This document shows, one piece after another, positions 52,513 to 63,000 of a DNA stretch of 64,000 nucleotides (positions within the stretch are counted from its first letter, which is position 1; every line of letters begins with the position of its first letter). This DNA comes from Anisus vortex (Eukaryota; Mollusca; Gastropoda; Planorbidae), in NCBI GenBank assembly GCA_949126835.1, contig OX421500.1, forward strand, positions 22,203,167 to 22,267,166. Reading direction: 5' to 3'. The notes below the pieces were generated by a model. It saw only the letters and a list, made by a program, of their open reading frames with translations, searched no databases and had not been told where the DNA came from. Made by a program: the position numbers and the translations under genes.

Positions 52513-52518
52513 TTTATT
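52513..52518 (-). terminator. Possible polyadenylation signal AATAAA
   Basis: AATAAA on the minus strand, about 190 bp beyond the stop of the putative terminal exon at 52703-52939. AATAAA is frequent by chance in AT-rich DNA. Confidence 0.25.
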
Positions 52519-52702
52519 TCTCATGATTCAACACATAGTAGCAGTGTTGTTGTTTTTTGTTCTTCCTGCTTAGTTGTTTTTTCGGGGAAAGATTGGAGGA
52601 GGCTGGGGCAGCTAGTGTAAAAAACAAACAAAGGGAGTTGGGGGGGGGGGAGGTAGTGGACATGTTTCTTTTTGTTGTGGCTAAAAGAGGGAGTGAGTAA
52701 TT

Positions 52703-52939
52703 TCACTGCCATTCACACTGGGTAGCATTTGTCAATCTGTCTGAAGTTACCAAGACCTTTTGTTTGGTCTCAGAAAAAGCACAAGTTGCTAGAGTTAGGA
52801 AATGATCTACACTGAACAATTTGAATTCTTCCAAGTGTAACTGTTCCAAAGTTATGAAGTTGTTTACAGAAAATGGCTCGGGATTCTCAAGGTCCACAAA
52901 TTGAATTACAAAACAAAATATTTTCTTAGAATCTTCAAA
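52703..52939 (-). CDS. Possible 3'-terminal exon of an unrecognised gene
   Basis: The minus strand has a good acceptor, ACTCCTTCTAG, immediately followed by 78 open codons and TGA (52703-52705). The peptide starts FEDSKKIFCFV and contains ENPEPFSVNNFITLEQLHLE and KQKVLVTSDRLTNATQCEWQ. It has mixed composition with no low complexity, unlike the repeat frames in this window. The acceptor TAG is also the in-frame stop bounding the frame, and an AATAAA lies ~190 bp downstream of the TGA. I do not recognise a family. No upstream exon was found before the tandem and LINE sequences further right, so this may be an orphan exon, a relic, or chance. Confidence 0.35.
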   Translation of the reverse strand, partial: FEDSKKIFCFVIQFVDLENPEPFSVNNFITLEQLHLEEFKLFSVDHFLTLATCAFSETKQKVLVTSDRLTNATQCEWQ

Positions 52940-53130
52940 CTAGAAGGAGTTGTGTGTTATTTTTAAATTACAATTTAAAAAAACTGACATCATTTTTATT
53001 TTTCAATTAAACTATGTTAGGGCTCAAAGTGATTCAAAGTGTACAATATATTGGGAAATAAAGATGAAAGGTGAGCATATCACTGCACTATCCTTTATTT
53101 CTCAATATTTTTCAGACAAGTAATTTACCA
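52940..53130. other. Non-coding DNA upstream of the putative exon
   Basis: AT-rich; could be intron of the minus-strand candidate. Nothing else seen. Confidence 0.5.
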
Positions 53131-53330
53131 ACAACCACAACAAGTCATTTACCATTATACGTAAAAATACATTAAATAATCAGCTTAAAACGTCGTTCAA
53201 CTAAAACCGAAAATAAAAGTCATTTACCAATAACCTTCAAAAGTAATTTCTCAAAAACCTCAAAAAGTCATTCATTAATAACCTAAAGAAGTAATTTACT
53301 AAGTTCCAAAAATTATTTTTTCATAACGGA
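53131..53330. repeat. Degenerate ~34-bp repeats
   Basis: Loosely repeated AAGTCATTTACCAATAACCT-like words with irregular spacing: an old, decayed array. Confidence 0.6.
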
Positions 53331-53383
53331 AAAAAAAATGTACTTTTGCAACAGAAAAGAAAACACACTTATGTCGTTAAGAA

Positions 53384-53482
53384 GATTTCATAAAATGAAA
53401 ACATAATCATATCATTAAAGTAAATTTCATAAAATGAAAACATAATTATGTCATTAAGTAAATTTCATAAACTCAAAATATA
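53384..53482. repeat. ~36-bp tandem repeat, about 3 copies
   Basis: Units contain TTTCATAAAATGAAAACATA and ATTATGTCATTAAGTAAA. The inverted word TTTCAT...ATGAAA gives each unit a small hairpin potential. Confidence 0.85.
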
Positions 53483-53605
53483 ACAATGATATAAAATATA
53501 TTAAGGCATGAATCTCAGATACTGCATAAATAATGCATCGGGGCAAAGAATGGGTTATTTAAACAAAAACCAGGAAATCCAGTAATTTAACACCATTTTA
53601 TAAAA

Positions 53606-53702
53606 CAATGTTAAAAATGCAAGACTAGACTTAGACCGCGGCTAAGCATAGGACGCAATAATCTTCTTTATAGAAATAGCGTTTGTAACATGTAAGAGAC
53701 GA
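53606..53702 (+). mobile_element. LINE 3'-end fragment, same family as 46855-49425
   Basis: About 97 bp matching the LINE 3' UTR: TTAAAAATGCAAGACTAGAC, then GGACGCAATAATCTTCTTTA and TAGAA, with scattered differences. Extreme 5' truncation is typical of target-primed reverse transcription. Orientation is opposite to the longer copy. Confidence 0.82.
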
Positions 53703-55299
53703 CAATAGGCCTATAAATGGACATATAAAATACATATCCACTCTTTGTGAATATGTGTGCCTCTTGACGTTCGGAGATTACAAATTTACAATAGATAGCC
53801 AGTGATATTACTTTGGTGCATGTTGCCATTGTCATGTATTTGCGGATGCATTGCTCAAGTAATTAAGTTCGTCATTAATCATGACACAGCCTTCCGTTGA
53901 TTTATCGGGGATTATGTTGGTGTTTTTTTAAGATATCTTTCCAGTGCCAGTATGTATAGACTTATTATGAATACCTATGTTCGAGTCTATAAATGCTGGA
54001 CTCATTGACTTGAACCATACATGTTCCCTTTATGTTCCTAATATTTTCAACTTTTCATTTACGTTATTCACATTCATTTATAACATAACCTTTTTCTTTA
54101 TTGTTTCAGAGTTTGTTTTTTTTTGTTTTGTTCAAAGATTTCATTTAAAAAATGGAAATACGAGTTTCATGACTGCTCCAAAATTTAAGAAAGAAAAGAA
54201 TATTTTAAAAGTTAAACCCCACTCCTGATGTCATGGTTACACTCTTAATTCTCTACAAATATTTAGATAGAGGAATACATCATTTATTCTCTTTTAAAAC
54301 TGTATAAATATGGATTTGTTTTATTCACTTCACGTTCACGCGTATAGCTGTGCTATATAGCACCATGAATAAAAACAACATATGATTGTCTAGTTTACAT
54401 GCAAGGAATAAAGCATCACATAGCAAGTCTTTGGGCGTCGAGAGTTTAAAAAAATCCATTGAGCCCAAACACTGCTTCGTTAAAAGACATGCATCGTTAC
54501 ATAAGTTTAAAAGCCATTTTATGTATACATAGCGTCGTTAATAAGTATTTGTCAAGTATCAGTATATTATCTGTAAAATATCTGTAAAGTATCTGTTCAA
54601 GTGATTCAAAAGTACATTTTGCGCCGGAACAGTTTACCGCCGGTAAGATCAATAAAACAACATCCGGTGAAGAAGTTGGCCGCTAACAATTTAGCCTCAC
54701 TACTGTTTTCATTTGTCAATCTTGTTTACTACGTGAGAATTAAGGAATTTCTTTAACATATTATTTAATTGATTGGTCCTTATAGATAAAATTCTCACAC
54801 ATTTCAAACACCAGACTTAATGTACGATAATTATATTTTATGGAATGGCAGCTTTCATGTATAATCTATACACATAGAAAACACGTATATAGGAAAATAC
54901 TCCACAAGATGTTTGTTTCTACAAGTAGATGAGGTTGTTTATTGGAGCAAACAAATCCCTTCTAATTCGAAGTGTCTCGTTTAATTCTATCTACACACAC
55001 AGAGGTATAACTTCACACTAATAATGATCTCATGACAATTAAGTTCATAGAATAAATATAAAAGAACTTCTGCCAGAGTCAGGGAATATTCTTAATATAG
55101 TAGTTCAGAAATAACTGTAGAAAATCAAACTTTTAGAGATCTCATTATTTCAATACCTACCTTAGATAACATTTAACATGCTTTGGAAATTTACTGTCTT
55201 ACTTTTGGATTGGGTCGGTTAATGCTACATTTATTTGTTTTGTCTTTTTTTAATCATCAATTTAGCTCTGTCACCTGGCCTAGGATAATATCCGTATTC
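53703..55299. other. Non-coding unique DNA
   Basis: AT-rich. A Phe-rich 83-codon frame at 53977-54228 has no domain or splice context that I can support. Confidence 0.6.
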
Positions 55300-55392
55300 T
55301 TAGTTGTATGTTCAACGCGCTCTGAGCTTACATTATGTTTGTTGGCAGCGCTATAAATATTTATTATTATTATTATTGTTATTATTATTATC
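55300..55392 (+). mobile_element. SINE/LINE 3'-tail fragment with (TTA)n
   Basis: AACGCGCTCTGAGCTTACAT, then GGCAGCGCTATAAATA and a (TTA)n tail. The arrangement resembles the 3' end of SINE family 1 (GCGCACTGAGCATGC...GCGCTATATAAAT, ATTACC tail). The repeat unit differs, so it is probably a related family. Head absent or unrecognisable. Confidence 0.55.
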
Positions 55393-55566
55393 TCCCCTAA
55401 AGTTATGAGCAAAAACAAAACATTACTGGTAAATATTTTGAAATATTAAATTGTCTAGTGCTGGGTTGGCAGGCATAAGGTTAATAAGAGTCATGATGTG
55501 CCTTTTTTTTTCTTGTAATTATTAGCCACACCCTTATATATACACACACACTGACATAGGCCGATA

Positions 55567-56088
55567 GAGCGATTGCAATTGGCGTGGCTTAGGTTTTTCG
55601 GTGACGTATTTATGTAAATAGCGACCATGATAATGATCATAGTGAATAACCTGGTTATTTACCATGTGTATTTTAAACCATAAATCTTGATATTTAACGG
55701 TGATACTAGTCCTTAGTAGTCCGTCTACAAAATAAACAAGATTTTAGGCTTTTATAGTTTTTCAATAGTTCTTATGAAACATTTTACATTCTGCTTTATG
55801 CTTTACTTCTGATAGTAAGTTAATAAATAGGCAGACTTTCGACAATCGAAATCTTCAATCAAATATTCTGCACTTACTGAACCTTTTCCATTGATTTTTA
55901 ATTTAAGCTTTGAATGTTAATTTTCATCGCATGACAGTGTTTTATATATATTTTTACGTCATATCGTTGAAATGATGAAATGTAAAAATAAAACCTAATT
56001 AATCCTTTAGTAAAACGGCTGCCATTTGTGACCACTAGACAAAGTAAACAAACAACAGGTGATTTTTGTCACGTGATTGCAAACGCCC
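55567..56088. mobile_element. MITE with TA target duplication, copy 2
   Basis: 522 bp, flanked by TA (55565-55566 and 56089-56090). The left end GAGCGATTGCAATTGGCGTG and right end (other strand) GGGCGTTTGCAATCACGTGA are imperfect inverted repeats. Relative to copy 1 at 25060-25610 it is inverted: the ...GACAAAAATCAC side is now on the right and the GTGACGTATTTATGTAAATA side on the left. Interiors appear strongly diverged. Confidence 0.75.
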
Positions 56089-56611
56089 TATACATTACAC
56101 ATTTGGATACGCACTCCTTGCCCTGATAAATATCCAAAAGACAGACTTTAATGCCTTTGTTCTTCCATATGAAATAAGAAAATTGTATATATATATATAT
56201 ATAAAGTTTTTTTTTCATCAGGCCTTTTTTTATTTTGCTTAAGTTTATATACTTTAACATTACATAAAATTACTTGTTTTTCAAAAGAAGAAAATATAAG
56301 AACAGTCTCCATTACATAATGTGCACTTGTTTTAATACATGATAAACTAAACTTTACTTTTATCAATGATTTTTTTTTTTCTGGCCGCAAAATTGAAAAA
56401 AATAAGGTGAGTCGATTTCATTATAATGCATTTAAATGTATGATGTATTTTGAGTTGGTCAACAAAGCCCACCACTATTTAGTTTGTCAGATAAACTGGA
56501 AACACAACTTAAATCCAAGACAAAATAAAACCGACTTAGAAATTTTGAGTCAAAAACCATAACAACAATAGCAGAAAAAAACGAAAATATAATAAAATTT
56601 TTAGAATATAT
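56089..56611. other. Non-coding AT-rich DNA
   Basis: Contains a short (TA)n at about 56187-56203 and poly-T tracts. No gene. Confidence 0.6.
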
Positions 56612-57327
56612 TTACACTTTTATCTGCTTCTACACCTTTATCTGCTTAGATTCAGGATACATTTACAGCTTTATCTGCTTATATTCAGAATATATATACA
56701 CTTTATCTGATTATGTTCAAAAATATAATTTTATCTGCTTATAATCAGGATATATACACCTTTATCTGCTAATATTCAGAATATATATTATACACCTTTA
56801 TCTGCTTATATTCAGAATATATATATATATATACTTTTATCTGCTTATATTCAGAATAGATATATACACCTTTATCTGCTCCTACACCTTTATCTGCTTA
56901 TATTCACGATATATTTACAGCTTTATCTGCTAATATTCAGGATATATTTATACCTTTATCTGCTTATATTCACGATATATTTACACTTACACCTTTATCA
57001 ACTTATATTCAGAATATATTTACAGCTTTATCTGCTTATATTCAGAATATATATACATATATATATACACCTTTATCTGCTCCTAAACCTTTATCTGCTT
57101 ACATTCAGGATATATTTACAGCTTTATCTGCTAATATTCAGGATATATTTATACCTTTATCTGCTTATATTCAGAATATATTTATACGTTTATCAGCTAA
57201 TATTCAGAATATATATATAAACCTTTATCTGCTTATATTCAGAATATATATGTACACCTTTATCTGCTCCTACACCTTTATCTGCTTATATTCAGAATAT
57301 ATTTACACCTTTATCTGCTTATATTCA

Positions 57328-57388
<61 letters not shown>

Positions 57389-57535
57389 TTTATATGCTTA
57401 TGTTCAGGATATATTTACAGCTTTATCTGCTGCTATTCAGAATATATCTATACACCTTTCTCTGCTTATATTTAGGATACATTTACACTTTTATCTGCTT
57501 ATATTCAGGATATATTTACACCTTTATCTGGTAGT
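56612..57535. repeat. ~33-bp minisatellite, about 26 copies
   Basis: Units contain CTTTATCTGCTTATATTCAG and a variable AATATATTTACAC part. Length differences come mostly from TA expansion within units, the largest at about 57329-57383. Open frames of Tyr/Ile/Leu through it are repeat artefacts. Confidence 0.94.
57329..57383. repeat. (TA)n microsatellite born inside the 33-bp array
   Basis: A TA run of about 55 bp replacing the AATATAT segment of one minisatellite unit. Confidence 0.93.
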
Positions 57536-58300
57536 CAAGGGTTAAATGTGTATCAACGGAGCAGGTTCAGTAATACACATTTTTTTATCTTAGCGCACGC
57601 ACATACACACACAGACATAAATACACAAACACGGACTTTCTCTTTATAAATTGACATGGGCATTATGCATATTCAATCCATATTATTCATGTAGTCAGAT
57701 AATAGCAATGATTGGAACAACGTTTAATACAACCAAATTAAATATTAACTATATCATTATAGGCCTTATAAGTGTGGTAAAAAATTGAATTTTTTAGAAA
57801 GAAAGTTCATAAAAGCACCTAAGATATTATTTCTGTCTTATCTATATAGGACAAAAAAAATATTCTAAGCTCCAAATATGGCGACAGGATGTTACATAAG
57901 TGGTACAAGATAAAAAGTTAATGTTATTCAACTTGTATTGTAGTATCTTACTTATAACATGTAGACTATTATTTTAGTATCAATTATAATATAAAATAAA
58001 AGCATAACTTACATAACTTGAGGCTAGTTCACAATGAAACTTGAATATATTCCAGTCATGGATGAAAACAACAAAGTCAGATAAATACTCAGGATGAAAG
58101 AGTTCATCACTTCTACCAGTGAATCAAAGTATATAGCCTTCTATCTTCATTGGGTTTTCCTTTATCATAACTTCATGTCTGTCGGACTTTTTGTTCAATC
58201 TGAAGTTTTTTACTACTCGATTTTTATTTATTTTTCTCCCCTGCTCTGGCAATGATAATTTTAGTTTGCAGAATCCACCCTCCCAACTTCTCTCTCACCC
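57536..58300. other. Non-coding unique DNA
   Basis: Short CA-rich stretch near 57596-57635. No gene. Confidence 0.6.
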
Positions 58301-58412
58301 CCAGCCCCTTCCCCCTTCTCTCCAGCCCCTTCCCCCTTCTCTCCAGCCCCTTCCCCCTTCTCTCCAGCCCCTTCCCCCTTCTCTCCAGCCCCTTCCGCCT
58401 TCTCTCCAGCCC
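58301..58412. repeat. 21-bp minisatellite, about 5-6 copies
   Basis: Units CCAGCCCCTTCCCCCTTCTC plus T, GC-rich and pyrimidine-only on the plus strand apart from AG. The 21-bp period keeps frames open for about 40 codons; not a gene. Confidence 0.94.
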
Positions 58413-58944
58413 CTCTACCTCCCTTCCTTCGTCTCGTTATTTTATTTCCTTATTTCACATCGGAGACAGACTGTGTTGGCAATACAATTGTAGACAGTGG
58501 CATGTCGTGCATACAAGTTGCTCGTGCAAGTCAGATACAAAAAAACAAAAAACAAATCACAAAACAGGAGAGCGAAAATATTTTTTGGCAGAAAGAAGAA
58601 AAGAAAATGAATTTAAATGATGTTAGATGCATCTAATGTGTGCTTGAAAGTCAATGAAAGTGACGTGAATTTTTAATTGAACATTGAAATATCAGAAATT
58701 TATATTGGAAATTTAAGGAGTCTTGACCTACAATTTTATATGAGAATAAATGTCACGCATTGATAGATTTGCTATTTGTCCACTTAAAATTAACTCTGTT
58801 TTTACTTAAATCATAAGATATTCACACACTAACTTGAAATAATCGTATTCCATTTTACTGGACGCATCTGAACTTGAAAAATCAACAAGGATAAATACAG
58901 AAATATAAACTGTGAAGTAAGAATTGACCTTGTATAGCCGGTTG
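58413..58944. other. Non-coding unique DNA
   Basis: Nothing recognised. Confidence 0.55.
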
Positions 58945-59012
58945 CCCAATCATACACTCATGTACACGTGGGCTTTGAAGCTATATAAGTGTACAACATG
59001 CGTAAGTCAGTG
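58945..59012 (+). promoter_or_regulatory. Possible RNA polymerase II core promoter
   Basis: In order on the plus strand: a CCAAT-type GCCCAATCA near 58945, an E-box CACGTG near 58965, TATATAAG at 58982-58989, and TCAGTG at about 59007-59012 fitting the metazoan initiator TCAGT. The TATA-to-initiator distance is about 27 bp, in the accepted range. No downstream coding region is evident within 570 bp; a 77-codon frame at 59130-59363 is Cys/Ile/Leu-rich and unconvincing. It could be a host promoter with a long or non-coding first exon, an element promoter, or chance. Confidence 0.35.
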
Positions 59013-59583
59013 AGTTAACTGGTAAACTAATTATAGTGAGCCTATCACTTCACAGTGAGTAAGAGAGAGACATCAACTATATATAATAACTTACTAATCT
59101 TCACTCATCGGTAAAGTATTAGATTTAGCTTGATTTTAAAGTTAGTATTTGGTTCTGGACACAAATATGGTGTGTTTGCTAATATAACACATATTATTAT
59201 TCATGTAACATGTTTTGGTCTTGATGTTTTATTATGTCTATGTTGCTTATCAATTTCAATTCAATATTCTGATTATCATGTCTACATTTTGAAATGTACA
59301 CCATTTGTGTTTGTGTACATTAATGGACTACATTGTCGCAAATTGCTATTATGCCCTAGTTAAAATGAGCCAAACGAACTTGTTAATATTTATTGACGTC
59401 AACACAGAATCTATAGTACACAATATGTAATCCTCATATAGACAACTTGTGTATACACAACTTTAAAATGAGTAATTTAACAATGTATTTAATGATCCCG
59501 ACTACAAATGGACTTCTTTAGAGATACTCGTGACATATACCTACTAGTGATCAGGCTACCATTACGTTACAGCACCAATCTTA
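59013..59583. other. Non-coding unique DNA
   Basis: No supported gene. It would be a 5' UTR or first intron if the promoter call is right. Confidence 0.5.
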
Positions 59584-60021
59584 AATGTCTCATTAAAAAA
59601 GCGGACGAGCCATCCGGCTCTTACGTTCAGGGAGTATCGGTCTAAAGGGGTGAATCAAGTAGGACACACAAAGATGCTGTCCGAGACTAGCCACCTCGCA
59701 GCACGCCGATAGACTAGCAGCTTAACAAAGTAAGGGTATGCTCTCTGCTTCTCCCCACCCGCTGATTTCCTCGGATCATCAACGTGTAGGCTCGCTCTTA
59801 TTCCAGACTTGTCGCCCGGAAGCACACATTCAAGACTCTATAGGCCTGGACATCTAGGCACAATGGCTTTGTGAAACAGGTGGTTGCCTACATTGCTTTC
59901 TCCCCAACGAGTTTTGGGGCTACTCGGCTGTGCAATGATTCACGGACGCAAAACTGGGGCTGTCCCTCCCAGGCGAATCTGTCTGTCAGATTGTACCCTA
60001 TTATTAGAGGGGGAGCATCGG
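59584..60021 (+). mobile_element. Unnamed dispersed element, copy 2, giving rise to a 16-bp array
   Basis: Homologous to 30123-31020 through the same ordered landmarks (CCGGCTC, GAGACTAGCCACCT, TTCTCCCCAC, GTCGCCCGG, TAGGCCTGGACATC, GGGGCTGT). Here GAGACTAGCCACCT is single, and the sequence instead passes at its right end (GAGCATCGG) directly into the 16-bp array. Confidence 0.8.
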
Positions 60022-63000
60022 TTAGTTCTCAAGATGGTGGGTTCTCAAGATGGCAAGTTCTCAAGATGGTGAGTTCTCAAGATGGCAAGTTCTCAAGATG
60101 GGGAGTTTTCAAGATGGCAAGTTCTCAAGATGGTGAGTTCTCAAGATGGCAAGTTCTCAAGATGGGGAGTTCTCAAGATGGCAAGTTCTCAAGATGGGGA
60201 GTTCTCAAGATGGCAAGTTCTCAAGGTGGCAAGTTCTCAAGATGGCAAGTTCTCAAGATGGCAAGTTCTCAAGATGGCAAGTTCTCAAGATGGCAAGTTC
60301 TCAAGATGGGGAGTTCTCAAGATGGCAAGTTCTCAAGATGGCAAGTTCTCAAGATGGAAAGTTCTCAAGATGGCAAGTTCTCAAGATGGCAAGTTCTCAA
60401 GATGGCAAGTTCTCAAGATGGCAAGTTCTCAAGATGGCGAGTTCTCAAGATGGCAAGTTCTCAAGGTGGCGAGTTCTCAAGATGGGGAGTTCTCAAGATG
60501 GCAAGTTCTCAAGATGGCAAGTTCTCAAGATGGCAAGTTCTCAAGATGGCAAGTTCTCAAGATGGGGAGTTCTCAAGATGGGGAGTTCTCAAGATGGCAA
60601 GTTCTCAAGATGGCAAGTTCTCAAGATATGAGTTCTCAAGATGGCAAGTTCTCAAGATGGCAAGTTCTCAAGATGGCAAGTTCTCAAGATGGGGAGTTCT
60701 CAAGATGGGGAGTTCTCAAGATGGCAAGTTCTCAAGATGGCAAGTTCTCAAGATGGCAAGTTCTCAAGGTGGCAAGTTCTCAAGATGGGGAGTTCTCAAG
60801 ATGGGGAGTTCTCAAGATGGTGAGTTCTCAAGATGGGGAGTTCTCAAGATAGGGAGTTCTCAAGATGGGGAGTTCTCAAGATGGCAAGTTCTCAAGATGG
60901 CAAGTTCTCAAGATGGCAAGTTCTCAAGATGGCAAGTTCTCAAGATGGGGAGTTCTCAAGATGGGGAGTTCTCAAGATGGGGAGTTCTCAAGATGGCAAG
61001 TTCTCAAGATGGCAAGTTCTCAAGATGGGGAGTTCTCAAGATGGCAAGTTCTCAAGATGGCAAGTTCTCAAGATGGCAAGTTCTCAAGATGGGGAGTTCT
61101 CAAGATGGCAAGTTCTCAAGATGGCAAGTTCTCAAGATGGGGAGTTCTCAAGATGGCAAGTTCTCAAGATGGCAAGTTCTCAAGATGGCAAGTTCTCAAG
61201 ATGGCAAGTTCTCAAGATGGCAAGTTCTCAAGATGGCAAGTTCTCAAGATGGCAAGTTCTCAAGATGGCAAGTTCTCAAGATGGCAAGTTCTCAAGATGG
61301 GGAGTTCTCAAGATGGGGAGTTCTCAAGATGGCAAGTTCTCAAGATGGGGAGTTCTCAAGATGGGGAGTTCTCAAGATGGCAAAATCTCAAGATGGCAAG
61401 TTCTCAAGATGGCAAGTTCTCAAGATGGGGAGTTCTCAAGATGGCAAGTTCTCAAGATGGGGAGTTCTCAAGATGGCAAGTTCTCAAGATGGGGAGTTCT
61501 CAAGATGGGGAGTTCTCAAGTTGGGGAGTTCTCAAGATGGCAAGTTCTCAAGATGGGGAGTTCTCAAGATGGGGAGTTCTCAAGATGGGGAGTTCTCAAG
61601 ATGGCAAGTTCTCAAGATGGCGAGTTCTCAAGATGGCAAGTTCTCAAGGTGGCGAGTTCTCAAGGTGGCGAGTTCTCAAGATGGCAAGTTCTCAAGATGG
61701 GGAGTTCTCAAGATGGCAAGTTCTCAAGATGGCAAGTTCTCAAGATATGAGTTCTCAAGATGGCAAGTTCTCAAGATGGCAAGTTCTCAAGATGGCAAGT
61801 TCTCAAGATGGGGAGTTCTCAAGATGGGGAGTTCTCAAGATGGCAAGTTCTCAAGATGGCAAGTTCTCAAGATGGCAAGTTCTCAAGGTGGCAAGTTCTC
61901 AAGATGGGGAGTTCTCAAGATGGGGAGTTCTCAAGATGGTGAGTTCTCAAGATGGGGAGTTCTCAAGATGGCAAGTTCTCAAGATGGCAAGTTCTCAAGA
62001 TGGCAAGTTCTCAAGATGGCAAGTTCTCAAGATGGCAAGTTCTCAAGATGGCAAGTTCTCAAGATGGCAAGTTCTCAAGATAGGGAGTTTTCAAGATGGG
62101 GAGTTCTCAAGATGGCAAGTTCTCAAGATGTTAAGTTCTCAAGATGGCAAGTTCTCAAGATGGGGAGTTCTCAAGATGGGGAGTTCTCAAGATGGGGAGT
62201 TCTCAAGATGGGGAGTTCTCAAGATGGCAAGTTCTCAAGATGGCAAGTTCTCAAGATGGCAAGTTCTCAAGATGGGGAGTTCTCAAGATGGCAAGTTCTC
62301 AAGATGGCAAGTTCTCAAGATGGCAAGTTCTCAAGATGGGGAGTTCTCAAGATGGCAAGTTCTCAAGATGGCAAGTTCTCAAGATGGGGAGTTCTCAAGA
62401 TGGCAAGTTCTCAAGATGGCAAGTTCTCAAGATGGCAAGTTCTCAAGATGGCAAGTTCTCAAGATGGCAAGTTCTCAAGATGGGGAGTTCTCAAGATGGG
62501 GAGTTCTCAAGATGGCAAGTTCTCAAGATGGGGAGTTCTCAAGATGGCAAGTTCTCAAGATGGCAAGTTCTCAAGATGGCAAGTTCTCAAGATGGCAAGT
62601 TCTCAAGATGGCAAGTTCTCAAGATGGGGAGTTCTCAAGATGGCAAGTTCTCAAGATGGGGAGTTCTCAAGATGGCAAGTTCTCAAGATGGGGAGTTCTC
62701 AAGATGGGGAGTTCTCAAGATGGGGAGTTCTCAAGATGGCAAGTTCTCAAGATGGGGAGTTCTCAAGATGGGGAGTTCTCAAGATGGGGAGTTCTCAAGA
62801 TGGCAAGTTCTCAAGATGGCAAGTTCTCAAGATGGGGAGTGCTCAAGATGGCAAGTTCTCAAGATGGGGAGTTCTCAAGATGGCAAGTTCTCAAGATGGG
62901 GAGTTCTCAAGATGGCAAGTTCTCAAGATGGGGAGTTCTCAAGATGAAAAGTTCTCAAGATGGGGAGTTCTCAAGATGGCAAGTTCTCAAGATGGGGAGT

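Noticed and set aside
59130..59363. 77-codon frame downstream of the possible promoter
   Set aside because: Hydrophobic and Cys-rich without a recognisable signal peptide or family; start context unremarkable.
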